Origin: CAVOOW01 sp963697675
Lineage (GTDB): Bacteria; Actinomycetota; Actinomycetes; JACCUZ01
Reading direction: 5' to 3'
Length of the DNA: 64,000 bases
NCBI GenBank assembly: GCA_963697675.1
Contig: CAVOOW010000003.1
Location: forward strand, 248,001 to 312,000
Of this stretch, positions 56,665 to 64,000 are shown one piece after another. The notes beneath the pieces are model-generated. The model was given only the letters and a program-made list of their open reading frames with translations, was not told where the DNA came from and made no database searches. The translations under genes and the position numbers were made by a program. The number at the start of each line of letters is the position of its first letter. Within the stretch, counting starts at the first letter, position 1.

Positions 56665-57380
56665 CGCCCCCTGCATCAGCTGATCGGCCTGCTCCCAAGC
56701 CCAAGGCTCGCGACCTCAACCAGGTGATCCGCTACACGATGTGGTCGGTGTTCAAGGTGGTGCGACCGCTGCCGGACGACCGGGCCGCCGTGGCCGCGGA
56801 GGTGCAGGAGCTGTTCGACCAGCTCGGCGCCAAGGACGTCACGATCCGCGGGACCTACGACGTCGCGGGACTGCGGGCCGATGCCGACCTGATGATCTGG
56901 TGGCACGCGCCGTCGTCCGACGACCTGCAAGAGGCGTACGGCCGGTTCCGACGGACGACGGTCGGCGCGGCCTGCGAGCCGGTGTGGTCGTCGATGGCGC
57001 TGCACCGGCCGGCAGAGTTCAACAAGAGCCACGTGCCGGCGTTCCTGTCCGATGAGGCTCCCGGTGACTATGTGTGCGTCTACCCGTTCGTGCGGTCCTA
57101 CGACTGGTATCTGCTGCCCGACGAGGAGCGCCGCGCGATGCTCGCCGAGCACGGCCAGCTGGCCAGGTCGTTCCCCGACGTGCGCGCCAACACGGTCGCG
57201 TCGTTCGCACTGGGTGACTACGAGTGGATGCTCGCGTTCGAGGCGGACGAGCTGCACCGCATCGTCGACCTGATGCGTGAGCTGCGTGCATCCCGTGCGC
57301 GGATGCATGTCCGCGAGGAGGTTCCCTTCTACACGGGACGCCGCAAGCCGGTCGCCGAGCTGGTGGCGGCCCTGCCGTGA
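56661..57380 (+). CDS. hemQ: Coproheme decarboxylase ChdC/HemQ (chlorite-dismutase-like)
   Basis: The last step of the coproporphyrin-dependent heme pathway: oxidative decarboxylation of coproheme to heme b. About 239 residues. The family start LNQVIRYTMWSVFKV is near residue 20. YPFVRSYDWYLLPDEERR, near 140, holds the catalytic Tyr. The proximal-His region is RSFPDVRANTVASFALGDYE, with FALGDYEWMLAFE typical. GTG 56661 overlaps the hemG stop; ATG 56652 is an alternative. With HemE, HemG and HemH this gives the complete route from uroporphyrinogen III. Confidence 0.95.
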   Translation: MTPPASADRPAPKPKARDLNQVIRYTMWSVFKVVRPLPDDRAAVAAEVQELFDQLGAKDVTIRGTYDVAGLRADADLMIWWHAPSSDDLQEAYGRFRRTTVGAACEPVWSSMALHRPAEFNKSHVPAFLSDEAPGDYVCVYPFVRSYDWYLLPDEERRAMLAEHGQLARSFPDVRANTVASFALGDYEWMLAFEADELHRIVDLMRELRASRARMHVREEVPFYTGRRKPVAELVAALP

Positions 57381-57418
57381 CCGCAACACCTCGCTCAGGC
57401 GAGGGGCACGACGTTGCC

Positions 57419-57440
57419 CCGGACGGTTCCGGCCGTCCGG
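57419..57440 (+). terminator. Palindromic hairpin after hemQ
   Basis: CCGGACGG-TTCCGG-CCGTCCGG, an 8-bp perfect stem with a self-complementary loop, 38 bp after the hemQ stop and just before ATG 57446. It may end part of the hemG-hemQ transcript. Confidence 0.5.
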
Positions 57441-57445
57441 ACTGT

Positions 57446-58166
57446 ATGGATCTGCACGATGGCGGACGTCGACCGAGGCTGCGCCGCCCGACACAGCCGC
57501 GCCGCACGGAGCTGCTCAACAAACGAGACCGGCTGATCGCGCTCTGCCTCGGCTCGGCCCTGCTCTACGTGATGGTCGACATCTTCGTCCAGGGCCCGCT
57601 GACCCAGCTGGACCTGGCGTTCTACCACTGGCACCCGCACGAGTCGGTCCCCGCGCTGCACCGCTGGGCGTGGCTCTACGACAAGTTCGGGCAGCGCTCG
57701 GTCCTGCTGCCGATCCTGCTGGTGGTCGCTGGGGTTCTCGCCCGCCAGCACCGCACGTGGCGGCCGCTCGTACTCGCCTTCACGTCGTTCCTGATCCTCA
57801 ACGTGGTCGTCGGCGTCATGAAGATCGTGATCGGCCGCACCGAGGTGCACACCGGCGACCCGTCCGTGCTCAACGGCGGCATCATCTTCCCGTCCGGCCA
57901 CTCGTCGAACATGGTCCTGACCGGCGGGGTGCTGGTCTACCTGCTGATCCGCTACTCCGAGCACCCGCCGGTGCGCCGTGTCGTCGCGCTCTGGTCGATG
58001 CTCACCGCACTGACCATCGCCACGTCGCTCTACCTGGGCACCCACTGGATCAGCGACCTGATCGGCGGGGTTCTGGTCGGCGGCCTGTTGCTTCAGGCCG
58101 TGATCGTGTTCGACCGCACGACCGCCCACGTCCGCGATGATCCGCCGGCGATCCTGGCGCCGGTGA
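57446..58166 (+). CDS. PAP2-family phosphatase, probably frameshifted at the C-terminus
   Basis: A membrane phosphatase of the type-2 phosphatidic acid phosphatase family with six helices. Active-site motifs are KIVIGRTEVHTGDP near residue 126, FPSGHSSNM near 150 and LYLGTHWISDLIGG near 195. It could act on undecaprenyl diphosphate or phosphatidyl lipids. As read, the frame continues to 58312, overlapping msrB antisense by 141 bp. Dropping one base upstream would end it at TGA 58164-58166, 5 bp before the msrB stop, and the span is 3n+1 like the other broken genes here. GTG 57377, overlapping hemQ, is an alternative start. Confidence 0.82.
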
Positions 58167-58171
58167 TCCGT

Positions 58172-58570
58172 CTAGGACTCTTCGAGGCGAACACTGATCG
58201 AGTTGATGCAGTACCGATCGCCGGTCGGGGTCTGGGGGGCGTCGTCGAAGAGGTGCCCGAGGTGGGACCCGCACCGCCGGCACCTGACCTCCGTTCGACG
58301 CATGCCGAATGACCGGTCCTCCAGCAGCTCGACGGCGTCGCCCTTGCTGGCCTCGTAGAACGACGGCCACCCGCAGTGGCTCTCGAACTTCGTGTCGCTC
58401 CTGAACAGCTCGGCCCCGCAGGCCCGGCAGCTGTAGACGCCCTCGGTCTTCGTGTCGGTGTACTCGCCGCGGAAGGCCGGCTCGGTGCCCGCCTCGCGCA
58501 GGACGTGGTACTCCTCGGGGCTGAGCAGCGCGCGCCACTCCTCGTCGGTCTTGGTGATCTCGTAGGTCAT
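58172..58570 (-). CDS. msrB: Peptide-methionine (R)-S-oxide reductase MsrB
   Basis: Repairs oxidised methionine (R-sulfoxide) in proteins. The 132-residue enzyme has two zinc-binding CxxC pairs, CRAC near residue 48 and CRRC near 97, the substrate segment GWPSFYEASKGDAVELLED and the catalytic Cys in GDRYCINSISV near 120. It is complete. A TAATCT hexamer lies six bases before the ATG, with no ribosome-binding site, so the mRNA is probably leaderless. The order hemQ, then msrB, matches M. tuberculosis. Confidence 0.96.
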   Translation of the reverse strand: MTYEITKTDEEWRALLSPEEYHVLREAGTEPAFRGEYTDTKTEGVYSCRACGAELFRSDTKFESHCGWPSFYEASKGDAVELLEDRSFGMRRTEVRCRRCGSHLGHLFDDAPQTPTGDRYCINSISVRLEES

Positions 58571-58576
58571 ACCTCG

Positions 58577-58582
58577 AGATTA
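58577..58582 (-). promoter_or_regulatory. -10 element of msrB (leaderless type)
   Basis: TAATCT on the minus strand, six bases before the ATG at 58570. Confidence 0.5.
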
Positions 58583-58666
58583 TGTCGGGACCGCAAACTG
58601 ATCGTGCCTCGTACGCCTTCCCGTCGCGCCCCAGCCTGTTGCTCCGGCCCGGGCGGTGCAGACCGG

Positions 58667-58672
58667 TAACGT
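58667..58672 (+). promoter_or_regulatory. -10 element of the LigD-like polymerase gene (leaderless type)
   Basis: TAACGT, six bases before the ATG at 58679, with no ribosome-binding site. Confidence 0.5.
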
Positions 58673-58678
58673 GCCCGC

Positions 58679-59749
58679 ATGGCGTCACCCTTCGTGGAGA
58701 TCGAGGTAGGGGAGCGGACCGTCAAGGTCACCAATCCCGACAAGCTGTATTTTCCGGCCGCCGGGGTCCGGAAGATCGACTACGTGAACTACCACCTGGC
58801 AGTCGGCGACGGCATCCTGCGCGCCCTGCGCGACCGTCCCGTGACGATGGAGCGGTGGCCGGGCGGGGTCGTCGAGGGTGTGAAGCAGGCGACCCGGGCG
58901 GATCCGCGCGGCGACGCGTTCTACCAGAAGCGGGTGCCCAAGGGCGCGCCAACCTGGGTGGAGACGGCCCACATCGCCTTTCCCTCCGGCCGGACCGCCG
59001 ACGAGGTCGCACCGACCGAGCTGGCGACCGTCGTGTGGATGGTGAACCTAGGCACGATCGTCTTCCACCCCTGGCCCGTGCGTCGTTTTGACGTCGACCA
59101 CCCGGACGAGCTGCGCATCGACCTCGACCCGCAGCCAGGCACCGACTTCGCCGACGCGGTGCGGGTCGCCCACGAGGCGCACGGCGTGCTCGACGATCTC
59201 GGCTGGCGCGGCTTCCCCAAGACCTCCGGCAACCGCGGCGTGCACATCTACGTGCGCGTCCAGCCACGCTGGACCTTCACCGACGTGCGGCATGCCGCCA
59301 TCGCGTTCGGTCGCGAGCTGGAGCGGCGGATGCCGATGGAGGTCACCACGAAGTGGTGGAAGGAGGAGCGCGGCCAGCGGATCTTCGTCGACTACAACCA
59401 GAACGCGCGCGACCGCACGATCGCATCGGCCTACTCCGCGCGGCCGCTGCCGCACGCCCCCGTCTCGGCTCCGTTGTCGTGGGAGGAGCTCGACGACGTG
59501 GCGCCGCCCGACTTCACGGTGCTCACGATGCCGGCGCGGTTTGCCGCCGTCGGCGACCTGCATCGCGAGATCGACGACGTGGCGCACGACCTCTCGCCGC
59601 TTCTCGAGTGGTACGAACGTGATGAACGAGACGCCGGGCTCGGTGACATGCCCTACCCGCCGGACTATCCGAAGATGCCCGGCGAGCCGATGCGGGTCCA
59701 GCCCTCCCGCGCCAAGAAGCCCGCACCGCCGGAGGACGTGGACGACTAG
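58679..59749 (+). CDS. LigD-type polymerase/primase (PolDom) protein
   Basis: A 356-residue stand-alone polymerase domain of the LigD family (archaeo-eukaryotic primase fold), which fills gaps with ribonucleotides during end joining and repair. Conserved segments are VTNPDKLYFPAAGVRKIDYV near residue 17, the metal-binding DELRIDLDPQPGTDF near 140 and KTSGNRGVHIYVRVQPRW near 180. FVDYNQNARDRTIASAYSAR near 240 follows. There is no ligase or phosphoesterase domain, so it resembles the separate PolD1/PolD2 proteins of mycobacteria. A LigC-type ligase gene is 1.6 kb away; Ku is not in the window. Confidence 0.94.
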   Translation: MASPFVEIEVGERTVKVTNPDKLYFPAAGVRKIDYVNYHLAVGDGILRALRDRPVTMERWPGGVVEGVKQATRADPRGDAFYQKRVPKGAPTWVETAHIAFPSGRTADEVAPTELATVVWMVNLGTIVFHPWPVRRFDVDHPDELRIDLDPQPGTDFADAVRVAHEAHGVLDDLGWRGFPKTSGNRGVHIYVRVQPRWTFTDVRHAAIAFGRELERRMPMEVTTKWWKEERGQRIFVDYNQNARDRTIASAYSARPLPHAPVSAPLSWEELDDVAPPDFTVLTMPARFAAVGDLHREIDDVAHDLSPLLEWYERDERDAGLGDMPYPPDYPKMPGEPMRVQPSRAKKPAPPEDVDD

Positions 59750-60426
59750 TCCAGGCCCCAGAAGGGGCCGCGCAATCCGACGGAGCGGAAGTAGTCGCCG
59801 GCCTCCGAGGGGTCGCGCCGGCGATATCCAGGGGTGAGGCGGCCCTCGTACCAGCGCTCGGCCAGCCGCCACAGCGTGGCGAGGTCCATCACATAGCCAC
59901 GCTGGTTGCCGGTGCCGGCCAGCCACTCGTCGACACAGCCGGACGAGCAGAACAGCTGCTGGTGCCCGCAGGCTCTGACGACGTCATCCCACACCTGGGC
60001 CATCGGCACCAGGAAGTGCGCCACCTGGTCGCCGGCCGGTGGCCCCGAGCGACCCACGACCCACGCGAGCGCCGCTCCGCAACCGGGGCAGCGCGTCGAC
60101 ACCAGCACCTGCGGCTCTTCCGCGACGACCTGCGGGATCGCGAACGAGTCCCAGGCACAGCCACCCCACCAGAGGGTGCGGCTGCCCATCACGGCGAAGC
60201 CCAGGGGCACGGCGGAGAACGGGTGGGCCATGACGACTGCCCCGCGCGCGTCCAAGGCAACGTGACGCGCCCGTGCCAACCGCACCAGCGCCGCGCGTAC
60301 GTCGTCATGGGTGATCGCACGTTGCGCGGCTATCTCGCCGTCAGTCGGCGCTGCGCCCTCGCGCGCGAACTTCGTGTAGACGGCGAGCCGCACGTCCTCG
60401 TCGGAGGTCTGCTCGGGGGTCGGCAT
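59746..60426 (-). CDS. Alkylmercury lyase (MerB) family protein
   Basis: A 226-residue protein of the organomercurial lyase family. The N-terminal winged-helix part (EIAAQRAITHDDVRAALVRL) is followed by the core. The catalytic pair Cys and Asp are three apart in WWGGCAWDSFAIPQVV near residue 90-105, matching the Cys96/Asp99 spacing of MerB. A second cysteine group is CPGC near 122 and a third, CSSGC, near 175 could give the remaining thiol. No merA or merR is nearby, so mercury resistance is not proven. It overlaps the polymerase stop by four bases, convergent. Confidence 0.85.
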   Translation of the reverse strand: MPTPEQTSDEDVRLAVYTKFAREGAAPTDGEIAAQRAITHDDVRAALVRLARARHVALDARGAVVMAHPFSAVPLGFAVMGSRTLWWGGCAWDSFAIPQVVAEEPQVLVSTRCPGCGAALAWVVGRSGPPAGDQVAHFLVPMAQVWDDVVRACGHQQLFCSSGCVDEWLAGTGNQRGYVMDLATLWRLAERWYEGRLTPGYRRRDPSEAGDYFRSVGLRGPFWGLD

Positions 60427-60828
60427 GATCACATCTTGGCCGCATCGCACGGCTCACGCATCCGCCGGTGATCTGCCGGACGGCCCCCCGCTGACCGGCA
60501 AGCAATGAGGCGGACCCGCGCGGCCATTGGGGGAGCTGGCCACACGGGTCCACCGATGCTCCAGGCACGGCCGCGCGTCTGGACCGAATGGAAGAATCGG
60601 CACCGGGGGGGTTGCGCCGAGTCACCCATCTGACGTTCCGAGAAGTGCGCGCTGAGGGCGCACACAAACAAATGCCCCCGACAGCATGACCTATCGGTCC
60701 GCCAGGGTCTGGGGCACCCCAAAGTCAATCACTCGTGCTGCCAGTTGTCGAGAATTGGCGGGCAAAGCATTGTGTCTCGCTCGTCTTTTCGCGCCGCCGA
60801 CATGTGCCGGGCGACTCTTGCAGGTTTC
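60427..60828. other. 400-bp intergenic stretch
   Basis: No supported gene. It holds a possible stem GGACCCG/CGGGTCC around 60512-60550 and, from about 60640 on, somewhat lower GC than its surroundings. The promoter of the MerB-type gene should be at the left end. A small RNA cannot be excluded, but I see no clear signal. Confidence 0.4.
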
Positions 60829-61302
60829 TTAACTGACGACCCGGTCGGTGCCGGAAATGGCGTGCAGCACCGGCAGCTTGACCTTGTCGCGCAGCCGCGA
60901 CGCCCAGTCGCGACGCAGGGCGTCGGTGAGCAGATGGGGCGGAGTCACGACGATGATCTCGTCCGCGTCGTACTGTGCGACAGCCTCGAGCGCGGCGGGG
61001 ATCGGGTTGGCCCCGGTGATCGAGCCCTTTGCCTCGACGCCGGCAGCGGTGAACAGGGCCACAGACTCGTTGACGGCGTGCATCGCGTCGCGTTCGGCCT
61101 GCTCCGGCGTGTGGGTGTCGTCGTCCAGGGCGTCGCGCAGGTTGCCGAGGGCGACCTCGTCGAGCGACTCGATCAGCCGGTTGTGCTCGGCGTGGGCGGG
61201 CACCAGGACGTGCACCGAGATCTCGTCGTCATGCAGCGAGGCGATGCGCGTGACGTCGTGCTGGTGCAGCGCTTCCTCGGCCAGCAGCAGGATCGTGTAC
61301 AC
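60829..61302 (-). CDS. UspA-like (universal stress) protein
   Basis: A 157-residue alpha/beta protein resembling universal stress proteins. It opens MYTILLLAEEALHQHDVTRI and has VHVLVPAHAEHNRLIESLDE, with the strand DADEIIVVTPPHLL near 120. A clear ATP-binding GX2GX9G motif is not evident, so it may not bind ATP. GTG at 61302 lies 10 bp after the ligC stop on the same strand, suggesting an operon with the DNA ligase. Confidence 0.75.
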   Translation of the reverse strand: MYTILLLAEEALHQHDVTRIASLHDDEISVHVLVPAHAEHNRLIESLDEVALGNLRDALDDDTHTPEQAERDAMHAVNESVALFTAAGVEAKGSITGANPIPAALEAVAQYDADEIIVVTPPHLLTDALRRDWASRLRDKVKLPVLHAISGTDRVVS

Positions 61303-61312
61303 GCAGGTCCCT

Positions 61313-62386
61313 TCAGGAGGTCAGGATGTCGGCCAAGTCGAAGCGTACGGGGCGCTCGAGCTGGGCGAAGGTGCAGGACTGCGGCTCGCGGTCGGGACGC
61401 CAGCGTCGCCACTGAGCCGTGTGCCGGAACCGAGTGCCCTCCATGTGGTCGTACGCGACCTCGACGACGAGCTCAGGTCGGAGTGGCACCCAGGAGAGGT
61501 CCTTCTTGGCGTTCCACCGGCTGACCGCACCTGGCAGCCGGCCCGCGGCCTGCGCGTCTGCCTCCGCCCACGCTGCCCAGGGATGGCCCTCGATGCTCTC
61601 GACGGCGTAGGGCGCGAGCTCCTCGACCAGCTCGGCCCGCCTCTTCATCGGGAACGAGGCCGACACTCCCACGTGCTGGAGAGCACCCGTGTCGTCGTAC
61701 ATGCCGAGCAGGAGTGACCCGACGACGCCTCCCGACTTGTGCCAGCGGTAGCCGGCGACGACGCAGTCTGCCGTCCGCTCGTGCTTGATCTTGAGCATCG
61801 CTCGTACGTCGGACTGGTAGGTGCCGTTGCGCGGCTTGGCGATGACCCCGTCGAGGCCCGCGCCCTCGAAGACCTCGAACCACTCCTGCGCCAGCGCGAC
61901 GTTGTCGGTCGCCGGCGTGACATAGACGGGCGGCTCGACGTCGGCGAGCAGCGTCGTCAGCAGTTCCCGTCGCTCCGAGAACGGCCGAGCCAGCAGAGAC
62001 TCGTCGTCGGTGGCCAGCAGGTCGAACGCGACGAACGACGCCGGGGTCTCCTCGGCGAGCATGTTCACGCGTGACGCGGCCGGGTGGATGCGCTGCAGCA
62101 GTGCCTCGAAGTCGAGGTTGTTGTCCGTCGCGATCACGACCTCGCCGTCGACGACACAGCGCTCGGGCAGGTTCGCCTTCAGCGCCGCGACCACCTCGGG
62201 AAAATAGCGGGTGAGTGGCTTCTCGCCCCGGCTGGAGATCTCGACCTCGTCACCGTCGCGGAAGGCGATGGCGCGGAACCCGTCGAACTTGGGTTCGTAG
62301 AGGTAGTCACCCTCCGGGATGGCCTTGACGGACTTGGCGAGCATGGGGCCCAGGGGTGGGTGCAGCGGCAGGTGCATGCGAGCCAT
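61313..62386 (-). CDS. ligC: ATP-dependent DNA ligase (LigC type)
   Basis: A 357-residue ATP-dependent ligase. The adenylated Lys is in LYEPKFDGFRAIAF near residue 31-35 (motif I). Motif III is in ASFVAFDLLATDD near 115, motif IV in GLDGVIAKPRNGTYQ near 180, and motif V in AMLKIKHERTADCVVAGYRW near 200. The OB-fold domain follows (GSLLLGMYDDTGALQHVGVS), ending in a C-terminal RFRHTAQWRRWRPD. LigC enzymes act in base excision and end repair. No nuclease or polymerase domain is attached. ATG at 62386; an in-frame ATG at 62377 is an alternative. Confidence 0.94.
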   Translation of the reverse strand: MARMHLPLHPPLGPMLAKSVKAIPEGDYLYEPKFDGFRAIAFRDGDEVEISSRGEKPLTRYFPEVVAALKANLPERCVVDGEVVIATDNNLDFEALLQRIHPAASRVNMLAEETPASFVAFDLLATDDESLLARPFSERRELLTTLLADVEPPVYVTPATDNVALAQEWFEVFEGAGLDGVIAKPRNGTYQSDVRAMLKIKHERTADCVVAGYRWHKSGGVVGSLLLGMYDDTGALQHVGVSASFPMKRRAELVEELAPYAVESIEGHPWAAWAEADAQAAGRLPGAVSRWNAKKDLSWVPLRPELVVEVAYDHMEGTRFRHTAQWRRWRPDREPQSCTFAQLERPVRFDLADILTS

Positions 62387-62598
62387 CTTGCCGTGCGACG
62401 GTGGTGGAGGGAGCGAGGCGGGCAGGCGGGGTCCGCTTGACGCCTGAGTCCGGTGCCGGAACGTGCGCCTGGGCCGGGCGGCGCGGACTGCGGGGCCGAC
62501 TCTCGGGTACGGCGCGATGCTGGGTGGTCTGAGGAGTTTGCTACGAATGTATGGATTGTGGGGGACAGCTGCCGATTCGCAAGGCAGACTGGCTGTCG

Positions 62599-62997
62599 AT
62601 GCCAGCCACCGGCGTTTGGGGCCTCGGCCATCGGGCTCGAACTGCCAGCCCTTACATGCTGGCCGGACTGCTGACGGCCACCGGCGCGCTGCACTTCATC
62701 TCGCCACGGCCCTTCGCGGCCATCGTGCCCGCGCGGTTGCCGGCGCCGACAACGATCGTCTACGCCAGCGGTCTGGCCGAGCTGCTCTGCGCTGCCGGTC
62801 TCGTGGCCCCGCGGACGCGGCGGCAGGCGGGCTGGGCGACGGCAGCGTTGTTCGTCGTCGTGTTCCCCGCGAACGTGCAGATGGCACTGCGCTCCGGCGC
62901 CCGGTCGGACGCATATCAAATCGGCGCGTGGGCGCGGCTGCCGCTGCAGATCCCGCTGGTCGCCTGGGCGCTGTCCGTCACTCGCCGCGGAAACTGA
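62599..62997 (+). CDS. DoxX-like membrane protein
   Basis: A 132-residue protein with four hydrophobic segments: near residues 20-38, 50-68, 77-95 and 110-125. It shows the DoxX-like sequence TATGALHFISPRPFAAIVPA. Charged residues between helices 2 and 3 (APRTRRQAG) give a normal topology. A shorter start at ATG 62656 is possible. Function unknown; DoxX relatives are linked to redox or thiosulfate metabolism in some organisms. Confidence 0.75.
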   Translation: MPATGVWGLGHRARTASPYMLAGLLTATGALHFISPRPFAAIVPARLPAPTTIVYASGLAELLCAAGLVAPRTRRQAGWATAALFVVVFPANVQMALRSGARSDAYQIGAWARLPLQIPLVAWALSVTRRGN

Positions 62998-63031
62998 CGT
63001 CCCGGCTTCCTTGATCGCGTCGGCTTTGCCG

Positions 63032-63078
63032 AACTGGCGGGCTGCTGATCGGTTGAGTCAGTCCACAGCCCGCCACTT
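63032..63078. terminator. Hairpin after the DoxX-like gene
   Basis: TGGCGGGCTG pairs with CAGCCCGCCA across a 21-nt loop, 35 bp after the DoxX stop. Confidence 0.55.
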
Positions 63079-63128
63079 CGGGCGGATCCTGTCGGCGGTC
63101 AGAGCCCGAGCGCGCAAGATCGTGACTA

Positions 63129-63167
63129 CCGGTGAAGAAAGTTGTGTCGACTCGACTTTTTCACCGG
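63129..63167. repeat. Hairpin with an A/T-rich stem
   Basis: CCGGTGAAGAAAGT and ACTTTTTCACCGG pair with one bulge around a GTCGAC-containing loop. A T5 run in the right arm makes a terminator role possible. Confidence 0.5.
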
Positions 63168-63198
63168 AACTGCTGATCTTGGTGCGGGGTCGCCGCAA

Positions 63199-63244
63199 GC
63201 ATGCGCGATCTGCTGTGGTCCTGACCCCGGCGATTCGCGCATGC
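63199..63244. repeat. 46-bp palindrome, third copy of family B
   Basis: Same length and arms (GCATGCGCGA ... ATTCGCGCATGC) as the two palindromes at 45277 and 45372, with a diverged centre. Confidence 0.8.
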
Positions 63245-63278
63245 CCGTCGCGGAAGTGTCGGGGGGCGCGAAGGTGTC

Positions 63279-63395
63279 GCGGAGGTCGCGGAGGTCGCGG
63301 AGGTCGCGGAGGTCGCGGAGGTCGCGGAGGTCGCGGAGGTCGCGGAGGTCGCGGAGGTCGCGGCGGTCGCGGAGGTCGCGGCGGTCGCGGCGGTC
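63279..63395. repeat. 9-bp minisatellite (GCGGAGGTC)n
   Basis: Thirteen consecutive 9-bp units: the first nine perfect, the last four with A/C variation (GCGGCGGTC). Related, degenerate sequence continues for about 20 bp. The period keeps the reading frame, so in one frame it reads Gly-Gly-Arg repeats, but no start site or conserved neighbour supports a gene. Confidence 0.85.
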
Positions 63396-63497
63396 GTGGG
63401 CGGCGGTCGCGGGCGGCGGGGACGCGGTCCTCGTACCGGCCCGAGATTGCGATTTTCGTGCTCAGGCTCCGAGTCGACTCACAATCTGAGCACGGTT

Positions 63498-64000
63498 TTA
63501 GCGATCTTGGTCCGTGGGGCGGGCTGGTGATGCGGTGGTGTGGGCTGCCAGTGGAGTGCCTGCCTCGTGGGTGACGGCGAACGAGCAGGGGTCGGCGACT
63601 TTCTCGATGAGCCGGCGCGCCTCGTCGGGGTCGCCGGGCACCTGCACATCGACGCGACCGTTGCCGCCCCCGGCGCCGAGCGAGCTCCAGGTCAGGCCCG
63701 CAAGACCAGCGATCCTGCGGGCGATCAGCTTGAGCTCGGCCTGCGGGTAGCGAACGGTCTCGACAGTGACCAGCACGCCGTCACCGACGATCGCCTGCAG
63801 CTCGGCCCTGACACGTTCCGCGTCACGGGTGACCTGCACGACGATCGCCCCGTGCTCGTGATCGAGCCGGAGCTCGCCTGCCTGGTCGGGCGGCAGACCG
63901 TCGAGATACTCCGCCGCGATGGTGGCGGCCGCGCTGAGCCGCCACTGAACCATCCAGATCGCCTTCTCCTCCTCGGCCGTCAGCACGAACCCCCACGTCT
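63498..64000 (-). CDS. Hypothetical protein, probably running off the right edge
   Basis: At least 162 residues. The visible part includes WGFVLTAEEEKAIWMVQWRL at the edge, so the start is probably outside the window; GTG 63986 is the only start inside. The sequence is a mixed alpha/beta domain with QVTRDAERVRAELQAIVGDG near residue 60 and GLAGLTWSSLGAGGGNGRVD near 105. The Thr/Pro-rich end may be disordered. I do not recognise a family. The reading frame is strongly GC3-biased like its neighbours. Confidence 0.6.
   Translation of the reverse strand, partial: TWGFVLTAEEEKAIWMVQWRLSAAATIAAEYLDGLPPDQAGELRLDHEHGAIVVQVTRDAERVRAELQAIVGDGVLVTVETVRYPQAELKLIARRIAGLAGLTWSSLGAGGGNGRVDVQVPGDPDEARRLIEKVADPCSFAVTHEAGTPLAAHTTASPARPTDQDR

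Larger units (their letters stand above)
62998..63497. other. Repeat-rich intergenic island
   Basis: 500 bp without a credible gene. It contains, in order, two hairpins (63032-63078 and 63129-63167), a family-B palindrome (63199-63244) and a 9-bp minisatellite (63279-63395). Frames that cross the minisatellite only give Arg/Gly/Ser repeats. Confidence 0.7.

Noticed and set aside
63011..63574. Open frames reading long Gly-Gly-Arg or Arg-Ser-Arg repeats
   Set aside because: They exist only because the 9-bp minisatellite keeps frame; no start site, no conserved sequence outside the repeat.

Overview
This 64 kb window is high-GC chromosomal DNA from an actinobacterium (Actinomycetota). The evidence is the gene content: SepH, several actinobacteria-only DUF families (DUF3000, DUF3093, DUF3159, DUF3710, DUF4193), F420-type oxidoreductases, a coproporphyrin-type heme pathway, an IdeR/DtxR-type iron box and many leaderless start sites. 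The genus cannot be fixed from the sequence alone. It is not Mycobacterium, but much of the gene order matches the M. tuberculosis block Rv2676c-Rv2701c (from memory): suhB, DUF4193, DUF3093, dut, DUF3710, OB-fold, DUF3159, two TrkA proteins, APC permease, TRAM methyltransferase, dxs, then rnd, DUF3000, hemE, hemG, hemQ, msrB.

Layout. 0-7 kb: an ECF sigma factor and a partial partner, sepH, an aldonolactone-oxidase-like flavoenzyme with an MFS exporter, ferrochelatase and an inositol-phosphatase-family gene. 7-19 kb: SDR, DUF4193, DUF3093, a DUF885 hydrolase, the dut/DUF3710/OB-fold/DUF3159 run, two TrkA regulators, an APC permease and a TRAM RNA methyltransferase. 19-29.6 kb: aconitase, an APH(3')-like kinase, two F420-type enzymes, a glycogen-debranching enzyme, an acetylxylan-esterase-family enzyme and dxs. 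29.6-48.9 kb: an accessory block between dxs and rnd, which are neighbours in M. tuberculosis. It holds soxR with an SDR and a QueA-like gene, NUDIX, a papain-like protein, an amidohydrolase, a DUF2975/XRE pair, fadBA, MFS, methyltransferases, DNA alkylation repair and the iron-box-controlled efeUOB operon. 49-64 kb: rnd, a LuxR regulator, DUF3000, hemE/cgoX/chdC, PAP2, msrB, a LigD-like polymerase, a MerB-family protein, ligC, DoxX and a repeat-rich island.

Themes. Heme synthesis is nearly complete from uroporphyrinogen III (hemE, cgoX, cpfC, chdC) and sits in the same window as iron uptake. A LigD-type polymerase and a LigC-type ligase are 1.6 kb apart, but no Ku gene is present.

Two window-wide patterns stand out. 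First, fifteen or more genes carry single-base frameshifts. Nearly all are restored by removing one base, and the essential gene dxs is among them, so I read most of them as insertion errors in the sequence rather than true pseudogenes. Second, intergenic spaces hold several families of palindromic or tandem repeats. One is a 92-bp palindrome present twice in opposite orientation, another is a 46-bp palindrome present three times, and a third is a 220-bp nested palindrome next to hemE. I found no transposase, CRISPR array, rRNA or tRNA.
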